A DNA stretch of 64,000 nt from Imbricaverruca yamaguchii (Eukaryota; Arthropoda; Thecostraca; Neoverrucidae): assembly GCA_034440575.1 (NCBI GenBank), contig JAOTOL010001520.1:1116001-1180000 (forward strand). The letters run 5' to 3'. The translations under genes were made by a program, and so were the position numbers. The notes under the pieces were generated by a model. It did no database searches, had not been told where the DNA came from, and was given only the letters and a program-made list of their open reading frames with translations. Shown here piece by piece: positions 1 through 64,000 of this stretch (position 1 is its first letter; each line of letters opens with the position of its first letter).

Positions 1-623
1 CCGTTTCCATCTCGCTGGCAGCGCTCTATCACGGGCTGCTGAACCCGCAATGTTCCGCGGGCAAATTATTTCCCACGGCAGAGTTAACACCCGGTGCGAA
101 ACACATCAGTGCCGGCGCCACAGAATTGCAGCATTCCTCTCTTGACTGAGCCAGCGCGGAGCGACGCTGTTCTCTGGGCGGTCGTCGTAGCCATCCGGCT
201 GCTCGCATACCTAATGCCGCCGCAAATATCGCCCTGTCGGCTCTGACCCAAAGGTCGACAGGTCAAATCGCGATGCACCGTAAAGCCTTGCTCCTACCTC
301 GACTTAATCTCACCGCGAGCTCCCCACATTTTGAACATCTCCATTTCAGGATCGAGTGAAGTAGCTAATGTCACACCCGTAACACAACGGAGACGGTGGC
401 ACCACGACTGGAGCATCGACCAAGCGTGACATTTAATTATACCAAACTATATTCGTGGTAATGAAACAAAAGCACTGTCGGGAAAAACAGTCGAGCAAAA
501 TAGCTTTCCATTTGGGTCGCCGGTGTGGCGCCGAGCAGTCGGGCAAATAAGCTATGGTTTCACCGCTGGCTATTGACACAATATAATCAGGTACATACGC
601 AAGAACATGATAATCAGATGTCA

Positions 624-678
<55 letters not shown>

Positions 679-686
679 TATATACA

Positions 687-773
<87 letters not shown>

Positions 774-1649
774 CAGTATATACGATCACATTATCGCTGT
801 AGAAATTACAATTGCCCGGCGGTTGTAGCACAATGATATCGGAACGCAGGTAAGTGTGCTGAATTGCATGATGTAGCGTACACATCAAACGCCACACGGA
901 TGAACACCAACAGTTAACATTATACTACTCGGCCTTGAGCATCACCAGCCGATACCCTTCGTATCCTGAGTGATCTAAAGACGATTTGCATTGGCGAGTT
1001 TCAAGGACATTGCTCTTAACAGCAAAATCTTTACTTTCACCTTTACTGGCATTAACGGTGTTCGAAATGCTTACTGAAAGGAGTTGGAATGATGATCCAG
1101 CCAAGCAGCTTTTTGCACATCGAGCAGCGTCAACAATTGAGTCATCAGCTGCATGCTCATTCCAGATTCATATGCCCTGCAGGCCCCGAGAGGGTGCCAA
1201 CAAAGTGCGCCAACAGCGCGGCCACATCAAACATACTGGAACGCCCTGCCGCACCCATGGCGGCGACAGCTTCCAGCCAACATGGCCGTTGGACATCCCG
1301 TTTTTTTGGTGACTTATGACGCCGAATAAGGGCTACAAGTGTCCGATCACAGCTTGTCTTGCCGGATCATCAAGCCCCAACCGCCCGGCGCGTCCCTTTC
1401 CGGTCAAAACTGCAGCCTCCCTGAACCACACACATGAAAACTGAGCAGCGATAACCAGCCCCAAACGCAGAATAGTACGATTTTTCCTTGGCAAACAAAC
1501 TGGGGTCGGTCAAGAGAATTACAGTCCGGCGTCAGGTCCCACATCCCCTCCCGTTGGACATAGCACTGCACCGATTGGTGTGCTGCATTCTTGCACGCAC
1601 CAGCACACCGCATACTGTTGTCATTGTTGATAACTTTTGAGTGCTGCCT
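1..1649. other. Upstream flank or Robo intron, no gene seen
   Basis: No Ig1 or signal-peptide exon is visible. The stretch contains one (TA)n tract at 625-773 and otherwise unremarkable sequence. The Tyr/Ile-rich open frames here are translations of (TA)n. Confidence 0.6.
625..773. repeat. (TA)n microsatellite
   Basis: About 150 bp of TA repeats with a central interruption at 674-690. Confidence 0.98.
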
Positions 1650-2490
1650 GATGAACTGACTGGTGGCACGACCGATGTACTGACTGGTGGCACGACCGAT
1701 GTACTGACTGATGGCACGGCTGATGTACTGACTGGTGGCACGACTGATGTACTGACTGGTGGCACGACTGATGTACTGACTGATGGCACGGCCGATGTAC
1801 TGACTGGTGGTACGACTGATGTACTGACTGATGGCACGGCCGATGTACTGACTGGTGGCACGGCTGATGTACTGACTGGTGGCACGGCCGATGTACTGAC
1901 TGGTGGTACGGCTGATGTACTGACTGGTGGCACGGCCGATGTACTGACTGGTGGTACGGCTGATGTACTGACTGGTGGCACGGCTGATGTACTGACTGAT
2001 GGCACGGCCGATGTACTGACTGGTGGCACGGCCGATGTACTGACTGGTGGTACGGCTGATGTACTGACTGGTGGCACGGCTGATGTACTGACTGGTGGTA
2101 CGGCTGATGTACTGACTGGTGGCACGGCCGATGTACTGACTGGTGGCACGGCTGATGTCTTGGACGGCCGATGTACTGACTGGTGGTACGGCCGATGTAC
2201 TGACTGGTGGTACGGCTGATGTACTGACTGGTGGCACGGCTGATGTACTGACTGGTGGTACGGCTGATGTACTGACTGGTGGCACGGCCGATGTACTGAC
2301 TGGTGGCACGGCTGATGTACTGACTGGTGGCACGGCCGATGTACTGACTGGTGGTACGGCTGATGTACTGACTGGTGGTACGGCTGATGTACTGACTGGT
2401 GGCACGGCTGATGTACTGACTGGTGGCACGACTGATGTACTGACTGATGGCACGGCTGATGTACTGACTGGTGGCACGTCTGATGCATGA
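1650..2490. repeat. 24-bp minisatellite, about 34 units
   Basis: The unit is GATGTACTGACTGGTGGCAC plus GGCT/GACT/GGCC, repeated with unit-level variants and one 16-bp broken unit at about 2154-2169. Because 24 is a multiple of three, all frames stay open on both strands and encode octapeptide repeats; I do not regard this as coding. It lies directly before the 46-bp array at the Ig2 exon. Confidence 0.95.
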
Positions 2491-2500
2491 GCTGCTGGCA

Positions 2501-2776
2501 GTGTGGGTATGTTGGCCGTCGCGCAACACCGTGCCCTCTGTCGGCAGTGTGGGTATGTTGGCGGCACCGCAACACCGTGCCCTCTGTCGACAGTGTGGGT
2601 ATGTTGGCCGTACCGCAACACCGTGCCCTCTGTCGGCAGTGTGGGTATGTTGGCCGTACCGCAACACCGTGCCCTCTGTCGACAGTGTGGGTATGTTGGC
2701 CGTCGCGCAACACCGTGCCTTCTGTCGGCAGTGTGGGTATGTTGGCCGTACCGCAACACCGTGCCCTCTGTCGACA
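2501..2776. repeat. 46-bp array x 6 ending at the Ig2 acceptor
   Basis: GTGTGGGTATG recurs at 2501, 2547, 2593, 2639, 2685 and 2731; the next period falls at 2777, where the exon begins. Each unit ends in ctctgtcg(a/g)cag followed by tg, so each carries a copy of the functional acceptor. Confidence 0.93.
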
Positions 2777-2777
2777 G

Positions 2778-55962
<53,185 letters not shown>

Positions 55963-58900
55963 ATTTTGGCGTGTTGTTTACTGTGAGCTGGTGCACGGGA
56001 TATAAATTGCTGTTTCTTGTTTAGAAATCATGACATGCTCGATTAGTGCTAGTTTGCGAATCAGTAATATGCATAGCTGATACTCGTTTCATGCAACCAA
56101 CGTCATCCCGTGTGCTATGATGCAAAACGAAGATCAGATGTCCATATTTTCTTGGAATTTAACCATGAGCATGTTAGACACTTTTCGGTGTTGTTCATGT
56201 CAAATTCAAAGTAAAACTCCCCTTCAGTAGCAATAACTATGTGATTGGCGTAGGCCCAAGTGTTGCTCTTCAAAGAAATCAGCGACCAATCAGTGATATG
56301 TCTGAACGTTAGGTACCGAAATGTTGAACGTTGCACCTGATTTATTAGCCCGCCCTGGATGACGTGCAAGTGTTGATCTCAACGCCCCCATAGTTTCTTG
56401 TTACGTTGTGTCGATGATGTGATGTGTTCGTTTTTAATGGACGACAAAGCCGTAGTTTGTATGTGTGTTTGACACTATGGAGGTGCAGGGAACCGCAATG
56501 GCACGTGAGAGACGCGAGCCCGTGTAATGTATGATAAAACATGCCAGCTCAAATGTTCACATGCCCGCTGTGTTGTGAGGTAACGATAGTGTTGTGGGCG
56601 CAATGGTGGTCGCCTCATTTTGGCATAGTCAATGGCGGCAGGCAGCGCGATGTAACGACTGCGAAATAACGCGGACATACACCTGAACTCGACCGATATG
56701 TATTTGCCTTCCTTCGGCACGAACGGCCTCATTTGAATGGCGTGGAAAGCTACCAGCGTCCAAGTCTCAGGTGGATTTTTTTTATTTTGAGAGATACAAC
56801 ATGAGTCCAGCCGGATCCAACAACAGAAAAGAAAAGCTTTGCATTTTCCCCACGTAAGCCGCCGTGCTTCCGTTCCGCTGCATGTTTCACGTTTTGTCCT
56901 CTCACGGGCGTACCCGAGATGGTTACCAGTTGTCCGGGTGGGTTCCCCCTTAGTGATCAAAACGTGATTTTTATCACACGAATTTTCCATAGTGTTTTCC
57001 TCCGATGTGGTTATCCATAGCACTTCTGCGGCTCTGGCCAGCCCCCTCCCCCACACTTCCACCGAAAGAAACTTAGCTCGTTTAGCATTTCCATTAGCTA
57101 TTTAGTTTACCAGTTTTGAATTGTTAGTGCGCTCCAAAATCTTCAACGAGTGACACGCTAACAGGGAAGGTGTGACATCGCACCGCCACAGCAGAACACC
57201 AGTGACGTCACTGGTGCTGAGGAGCTGATTATAGATATCCTGTTATCTGACGTCACGCTGGTACTGCCATCGCTGGTTGATTCGGAACAAATGCTGTGCT
57301 GTAGCTAAGCATAGCATCCGGTGGTCTCAGACTCTCTCTGAAATTCAGTGCTTACATTTCACTCACGTATGTTATGCCCGATGAACACATGACGAGGTCG
57401 ATATCACGGAGATCGGCAAGGTATTCCCGATGAGAACGGATCATATGTCTTATAAACCACGTGCGTTGACATTATTCGAAAATTATTTGGGAGGGAGGTA
57501 CATGAAGGCAATGGCCGGCCAAAAATAATTGGGGGCGCATCCTATAGGACCCATGCTAAAGATTAAAATGATTGAGGGCGGACAGCCCATACTGTGGGAG
57601 CACCTGTCCCCTCAAATGTATATAAAACAACACCCATGTTTATGTGTAAGGGTTTGCTTTTCCTTTAATGCAACTTTACTTGAGTTAATAATCATCCATC
57701 TATGTTAAGTATTAACACGAGTAGAACAAAATAATCACAAAGCATTGTTTAAAAAGCACGAATATAAATCAATTGCAGTCTGTCATACTAGGTAAATTAT
57801 ATTCTGATGATTCATCAGCATCCGGCCGAAAAAACCGTCATTGGTCGCAGCATTCTTCGAACCTCAAGTTGGGGCATATGCGTGTCCATATTGCGACGTT
57901 TTACACCCAACCTCATTACGTAACAACAACTAACAAAGAGCCAAGTCAGCCGCCAATGATTGCACCAAAACGGCCATCAGAGATCACGGACAAATTTGGT
58001 GCTGGTGACCGCTTATGAAATGCACACCTGAAGCCACCACTGACAACAAAAGACTTTACCAAACTGTATCTCTGGAAATTCAATATATTGTCATTGATAA
58101 CAAATGCCATGTCATGTAAACCAAACTGTACTGTCGCCGATTAGTGAATGCGGACATTGCATGTCCACTCCCGCGCCCACATTCATCATGAGACATAAGC
58201 TATGAAATACGCACTTTTGGGGATTACGCAGGCCAACACTGTCATTTCGTAAATGTTTTTTGTTGTTTATTTTCATTCAAATTGTTTCCGAATTTACACT
58301 ATTTAGACACATACTTAGTGATCAAAACGGTTCATGCAAACAGCTTCACTGATCAAATTAACCAAGTTCATAATTTTACTGATTGTTTTCTGCAATCAAG
58401 GAATCAATTAATTCCGCTGATCGGGTCGATGTATTGATTGTCGGCTGACATTGGGTCAGAACCACCTTTGAAAGGCGGTTCACACTGGGAAAATGAGACG
58501 ACAATCTTGCAACTATTGTTTAGTGTGAAGAAATGGACGCGTTGTCGTTGGATTAAGCTAGCATTCAACAACTTCGCTTCATCAATCTTTCGTTGAGATT
58601 CCGTCAGGGGCAGAGGGGTGTTTTAACCAGTTCGCAGGTCGCGTTGCAGGCACTGCGCGGTCAGGTCCGTGTTTTATTGAAGAAAAATGGAACCGTTAAA
58701 AGTCGTGGTCGAAATCCGAGAACTTTTACAAAATGGTGGTAGGTGGACCCTCTTCAAATCCGTTTGTATCCCCCGCCCCCGCACTGCCAATCATCACGGA
58801 AATCTTCTGTACGCAACTGATGATGTGAGCGACGACAGCTAGCGGTCTTTTCTTCGATGTTGCTGAAATGAAGAGACGGATAAAACTTTGTAAAAAAAAA

Positions 58901-59754
58901 AGGAGGAAAAGTAGGTAATATGGTGGAATACGGACCAATTTATTCTCCCCAAACAACACGAGGTGCACACAACTGGAAATCGCTTGGAAAAGTGGCTGGG
59001 AGCCAGATGCACTTGTGAATCCAGCGGACATTGTTGTGTCACCATTGTTTTTGAACCACAGGAAAAAACACTCGCATGGCAAGCTCTTTTTCGTTCAAAA
59101 CGCAATGTTTGTTCATCACCGCCTTACGTCCGTGTCTGCTATCGTGCATAACGCCATACTGAGCTGATTAGGTATGATCGAGACAACCCACCTGGTAAAA
59201 ATTTATTGGAGGAGGCCCTGACCAGGAGCACACCAAGGCAAGCATCTTGGAGGGGTCAACGTATTCATTGGCAGTAGAAAATGATTTCCCGCACGCAACG
59301 AAAACCTAAACATGAAAAAAATATAAGAATAAATAAAGCGTCGGGGACAACCACCGCCGTTACAAACGCAGCGAAGCGTTCATTTCTGCAAGGAAGTCCA
59401 TTATTTCTGGAGGCACAGTTTCTCCGGCTGCACCACTGCACTGTGCGGGACCGCCTGCACCTGCTGCCCTCAGGTCTCAACACTGGAACAGTGGAGCGGG
59501 TGTCTCGTGATGCACACACATGTTCCCGTCGGCAGTCACGTACACCAAATATCGCGCTCATGCACGGCATCCACGGGCGCGAGCCTGTGAGCTTCTCAAG
59601 GTCAGCACACTCATGGGTCATGACCTGCGCGCCAGACTGCTGCAGAACTTGTGCAGCGTCACCGCCCACCACCGGAGGGTTACTAGTGCTCAGTGGCCAA
59701 GCGCGGACATGACGGGCCAGTGCAGGCGCCAATTCGTCGGACATAGCGCAACAA
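55963..59754. other. Downstream of the Robo stop codon, no gene seen
   Basis: The 3' untranslated region should begin here, but no clear polyadenylation signal is near the stop. An ATTAAA occurs at about 57562. Confidence 0.5.
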
Positions 59755-59758
59755 TTAA

Positions 59759-60608
59759 CCAGTCTCGTCTCAGGGTGGGGGTCTTCAACGCCCCCTCATG
59801 TTTTTCGCGGATAGTAAATGAACGGCAAGTGGCAGTGCGCCACAATTTGGCATACCTTTTACCACATCAATTTGGCATGTTGTGTCAAAATTTTAAAGTC
59901 AGGTCATCTAGGGTCAACGGGTTAGTCAAGATCAAGTGAGGTCACCTCCAAAAAATAGTTCACCCAGTCGTCACTTTCTAACGGATACAGATATTTTAAT
60001 GAAACTTTCAGCGTTTGCTTATCTTTAGGATGCAACAAAACTTAGGGGAGGAATTTTTCATTTTTTCCCGTTTCTTGCTACATACAAATTTTGCACGTTT
60101 GCCTATTGCAGTTAAAATCGAAGATTCTGGCTAAAGTAAGCATTTCTTTATTGGAGCAAGCTCACTTCCAACAACGTTTCTCGGTCCGCTCTACCCATCA
60201 GAAAAGGAAAATTAACGAAAACTTGAAAGCTTAACATTTTGACATTTAAACAATTAACATTTATATTTTTCGGGGCCAAAGAATTGTATGGACCTGACCG
60301 ATTTCACTGTCCTCTTCTTATTCAAAAGATTTTCCCCCTTTTCAAATATCCCGCAAAATGAACTCCCCAGAGCCAAAAACATAATGTAAGTCGTGAAAAG
60401 TCGTGAAACTCTACCCCCCCCCCCCCTTGTGACGTCACTTTGGTGAAAATGATTTTAGAGGGTGGATATGGACCCTACTCGTCGAGCGCTTTCCGATGAC
60501 ACCTCTTTGGTTTTCGTGCGATGCTTAGTTTGGATTTTAGAGGGGGTCACTATCCGCCCCCCCCCCCCGAGACGGGGTGTGAGGATCTGACCGGAAAGAC
60601 GGCGCGGG
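59759..60608. mobile_element. piggyBac-like MITE, copy 3
   Basis: It is flanked by TTAA at 59755-59758 and 60609-60612. Its right end GACGGCGCGGG matches the 4.4-6.1 kb family. Internal blocks (tcatctagggtcaacgggtt; acggatacagatattttaat) match copies 1 and 2. It is about 850 bp without a transposase. Confidence 0.75.
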
Positions 60609-60666
60609 TTAAAAGTGTGTTGGTTGTGACGCTTTGACAGTAGCCCGTTTCACGACGGCCAATGAG

Positions 60667-60850
60667 GGGCGTGGATGGCCGAGTGGTTAAGGTACTGGGC
60701 TCTGGGTACCAAAGGTCACGGATTCGACACTGCCGTCGCTCGGGACATTTACGAATCCCGTGACGTACCGGCTGAACATATTGTGCAGCGCCATTAGCCG
60801 TGAAGGTGCATAAAGTGCGTCGTGGACCAACCAATAAACAACAACAAACA
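60667..60850 (+). mobile_element. SINE family 1, full-length, tRNA-derived
   Basis: The head ggatggccgagtggttaagg (A-box) and cacggattcgacact (B-box-like) resembles a Leu/Ser-type tRNA. The body has gcgccattagccgtgaaggt, and the tail is ccaataaacaacaacaaac. A perfect 15-bp target duplication, ACGACGGCCAATGAG, flanks it (60652-60666 and 60851-60865). Confidence 0.88.
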
Positions 60851-60865
60851 ACGACGGCCAATGAG

Positions 60866-62926
60866 CACCAGGATGCAAAGTCGATGACTTCGTGTAGTAA
60901 GAAGAGCATATCATTGAAATACGTGTACTTTATCTGTAGAGATGAAATATTCTAGAAGTTTTAACTACAACATAGTCAATTCAATATAATCCTCGTATTC
61001 AAATTGCGGCACTGTTTGAGAAAAAAACATTCGATTCATAAAAACAAGTAGCCAATCTGGTCACATTTTGCACCATGGTCGGGAGATAGGAGTTGTCGGA
61101 TACACCATAAATTTGCCATGGAATTACCACCAAATATACTATATTGAGGATGAAGTGGTAGTATGTATATTGCGGATGAATGTTTTTCACTTTGCATTTT
61201 ATTTTAAGGTTGTAAGGTACCAGTATTATGAATAAATATGGATATACAGAATTTCCAGATGGTGCGATTCCATCTTGACCCTCCCGAAAGTATTAAATCT
61301 CCACTTTGAAAGGGGGTTGTTTAATTACATTGGCGTCCACTCTGTAGCGTACCATACGAGGCTCCGTTTTTAAATGTCGCTGTATTCCTACCTGAATGAC
61401 CCATACTGGGAGGGGGCAATTGACCTTTGTCTTCGAATAGCATGCTCACACAAAATAACACAGAATGAGTTGTTTACTACACCTCAAAGATCGCAAAACA
61501 TTCAAAATGTGCGCGTCTTAGACAAATGTTTGCTGGCTTGCCCGACATATCTCAGCCGTAAATGACGCAATCAGAGCAGAAACGCTGACATTTTTTAAAC
61601 GTGGATTATAATTTATCACAGCTATCATAGAGGGTCAATCACTTGCCTTGGCTGACGCTGGCTGGCGATATGGATCAGAGTGGTGGAGTGCTCGGAAAAT
61701 TTGAAATTTGAAGACCGCTGAATTCGACCAACAGCCGTTGTCATCCAGTTTACTTCCAAAGTCAGGCAGGCTCCCTTGGTCTGACTTCCAGATTTTCAAC
61801 AAGATGGCGTCCCAGACGCGGATGTAGGTGTACATTTTCAGGGTTTGTGCAGAAACAATGAACAAGCTGTTACTAGTCCAAACACTTGCATTAGGTAATG
61901 GAACCCACTCTGTTTTTATTCATAGAAGAAACTGGTCAAATATCCTTTTTAAAAGTTTTCATATCGACGTAATAATCATGCCTGACACCGCCATTCATAT
62001 GTCATGACAATTACTTCCCGCTAGTACACGCGTGAAACCGCCTTGTGTCACGTTGATGCTCAATTCCATTGTTCAAACGTTGAACAAAATCAACAACCAT
62101 GTTATTAAAATACCTCGATTAATTTCCCCACTTTTCTCTCATCCCTCTTACTCCCTCCACCTAGCTCACTCTCACCCACACATTCGCTCACTTTCACCTT
62201 CACCCTCGCTCTAACTTTCACATTCACTCTCAGTTTCTCTTTTACCGCCTCTCTCCATCTCTTTGTCTCTGTCTCCTCTTCTCTGCCTCTGTTCATCTCT
62301 CTCCTCTCTCTCTCACACACACACTCTCTCTCTCTCTCTTTTCTCCTTCTTCTTCTTTCTCTCCCCCACATTTAACGGTGAACAACGGCAAGCGTCCAAA
62401 AACGACTCAATGTATGTCGCGTTGAGATAGATATTTACATCATAGATAGCATTTGAATCAATGTCTGACCATTGTCCTGATAATTTCTGCCTCTGCTTCC
62501 GTAACACGTCTTCCTCGACCCCCAGGCAAAAGTTCAGCATTGGTCACATACTATAATTTCTTCGCATGCTCCGTCATCGCTCACTCTATATTCCCCGGTG
62601 TACAACTGTGACCTGCGCATGTACACCGAGCATGATGAAGCTTCTTTACCAAATTTGCATCCTGAATGCAGCGTAACGTCACCAGAAATTTGGAGGCTGA
62701 GATGTCTCGTACGAAATTACGTGCAATCTGCATGCCTGGAAATATATTTTAGAATTATCCACTACTTTTAATACTTGAGTAATAGAAGGCCCTCGCGGCA
62801 TAATCGGTTCACTGGGCTGCGTGCCGTATTATGCTGCGACACCGTTGATGAACTTCCGCTTTCGGCGGATGTGACGGTCAGAATAAGTCCTCGGGCTGGT
62901 AGTAGGCATTGCTACAGATACTCCCG
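60866..62926. other. 3' flank, no gene seen
   Basis: Apart from the polypyrimidine tract, nothing is recognised. Confidence 0.5.
62127..62365. repeat. Polypyrimidine tract
   Basis: About 240 bp of C/T-rich sequence (cttctcatc..., ctctctctctct). Confidence 0.9.
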
Positions 62927-62929
62927 GGG

Positions 62930-63250
62930 TGGCGGTAACAGGCCTTGTTGTGGGATTGACAGCAGTCCGTGCTGCGAGACCGGCGGCAGGTCCTGCTGCG
63001 GGGCCGATGGCGTGACTTGCTGTGGGGCCAGCAACAGCAGCTACAGGGCCGGCGTCAGTAGCTGCGGGGCCGAGGCCGCTAGGTAGGCGGCAGGTCCTGC
63101 TGTGGGCCCGAGGCGTGTTTTGCGGGGCAAGTAACTCCTGCGTTTTGGGCCGATGGCGTGACTTGCTGTGGGGCCAGCAACAGCAGCTACAGGGCCGGCG
63201 TCAGTAGCTGCGGGACCGTCAGCAGTAGCTGCGGGACCGTCAGCAAGCCA
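62930..63250. repeat. GC-rich minisatellite with a 68-bp exact duplication
   Basis: gggccgatggcgtgacttgc... at 63001-63068 recurs at 63149-63216. Inside and around it, GTCAGTAGCTGCGGGACC-type 21-bp units repeat. Confidence 0.85.
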
Positions 63251-64000
63251 TGCTGATGGGTCTTCACAAACAGTTTTGGGCATGCTCTCTGTGGTCGGGA
63301 GCAGGTTGTGTGCGAATGCCTGTTTGTTGTGGGCGGATGTTCTTGCTCGATGTAAGGCTTTGTTTCAATAAAGCTGTAACGATTACCCACATGCAATTGC
63401 AGGCAATGTATAATGGGCTGAAGACTGCTTATTTTGCGTTTCCTTTGTTATTAGCTCAGCTTAATCTGCGTGACGCCTTACATTGTCACAAATGTAAACA
63501 AAACGAGCAAACGCCAAAGATGTCCCTTCCCCCATAAAACACATCTTTTTCTGTTATTTGTAAATGCCAGAGGAGAACTTGCAGAGTAGACGTCGCAGGG
63601 GTCATACAATGCGGCATCTAGATGTTCCAAGTAATTGCCGTTGGTGACACAACACTCACAACACGGCGTCTTTCACCCTCGGCAGGTCCCACCATTGTTC
63701 CTCGGAGGCGCGGCGGGCAGACGGGGCGAGAAAGGTGGCCGCTCTCCTCCCGTGGCGGCCGTCGCCACGCACCTCCGTTGCATGCTCACTGGCGCAATGA
63801 AGCGGGAGCGAAATCGACGCTGGAAGCGTCGTGGCTATTGTTGCACGCGGCCTGGTCGTGCCGGCGGTGGCGACGCCTGTCTGCAAGGTCGGCTGCACCG
63901 CCATCTTGCGAGTTCCCCAGGCTCCGTCGGGTTAAAGGTCATGGACAGAAGTCGCGCTTTCCCAGGGGCGCCGATTTTCATGGTAATACTGCGTACCTGT
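63251..64000. other. End of window, no gene assigned
   Basis: A GC-rich stretch at about 63690-63960 has open frames on both strands but no recognisable domain. Confidence 0.4.

Noticed and set aside
433..897. Tyr/Ile-repeat proteins around (TA)n tracts, here and at the other TA runs
   Set aside because: TATATA reads as alternating Tyr-Ile in every frame; there is no coding signal outside the run.
60671..60745. Functional tRNA-Leu/Ser gene
   Set aside because: The head resembles a tRNA, but the acceptor stem does not pair as expected and it continues into a SINE body and tail flanked by a 15-bp target duplication.
63656..63904. GC-rich open frame as an extra Robo exon or a neighbouring gene
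   Set aside because: No domain recognised on either strand and no phase-supported link to the Robo chain.

Overview
The window is animal nuclear DNA. It has one large gene with short GC-rich exons and long introns, AT microsatellites, LINEs, tRNA-derived SINEs and cut-and-paste transposons, and it shows no operon structure. Nothing in it is bacterial. The exons look like an arthropod roundabout receptor, and the transposon mix would suit a crustacean such as a barnacle, but that placement is a guess from memory and cannot be tested from this sequence.

The gene is a roundabout (Robo)-type axon-guidance receptor on the + strand. I could chain eleven exons with matching splice phases: 2778-2925, 3791-3924, 12817-13080, 26067-26260, 28908-29166, 30615-30790, 33328-33547, 43058-43239, 53911-54337, 54828-55046 and 55427-55962. 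Together they encode about 919 residues in one open frame: Ig2, Ig3, Ig4, Ig5, two fibronectin III (FN3) domains, an acidic/glycine linker, one transmembrane helix and a tail of about 260 residues with the Robo PYATT (CC1) motif. The signal peptide and Ig1 must lie upstream of base 1. Classical Robo has three FN3 domains; only two can be placed here.

The most unusual feature is that several exons of this gene have minisatellites that start at, end at or cross the exon-intron boundary, so that splice sites themselves are tandemly copied. Cases are a 46-bp x 6 array ending at the Ig2 acceptor, a 77-bp x 6 array across the Ig2 donor, a 41-bp x 3 array across the Ig3 donor, six GTGAGTC donors after the first FN3 exon, an array starting at the donor of the next exon, and a strictly regular 38-bp x 17 array across the acceptor of the transmembrane exon.

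Introns and the 3' flank hold mobile elements. There are CR1-like LINE copies (a decayed cluster at 18.5-21.2 kb and one with a long open reverse-transcriptase frame at 35.3-37.5 kb) and a broken hAT-like transposase at 22-24.2 kb. A 2.5-kb terminal-inverted-repeat element with a broken transposase-like gene lies at 37.6-40.2 kb. A dead mariner at 46.5-47.7 kb is split by a fold-back repeat that has a 13-bp target duplication. There are TTAA-flanked piggyBac-like MITEs at 4.4-6.1, 51.7-52.5 and 59.8-60.6 kb, a Harbinger-like MITE at 15.7-16.1 kb, and SINEs, one with a perfect 15-bp target duplication. Nine (TA)n tracts are spread through the window. After the stop codon at 55962 I see no further convincing gene.
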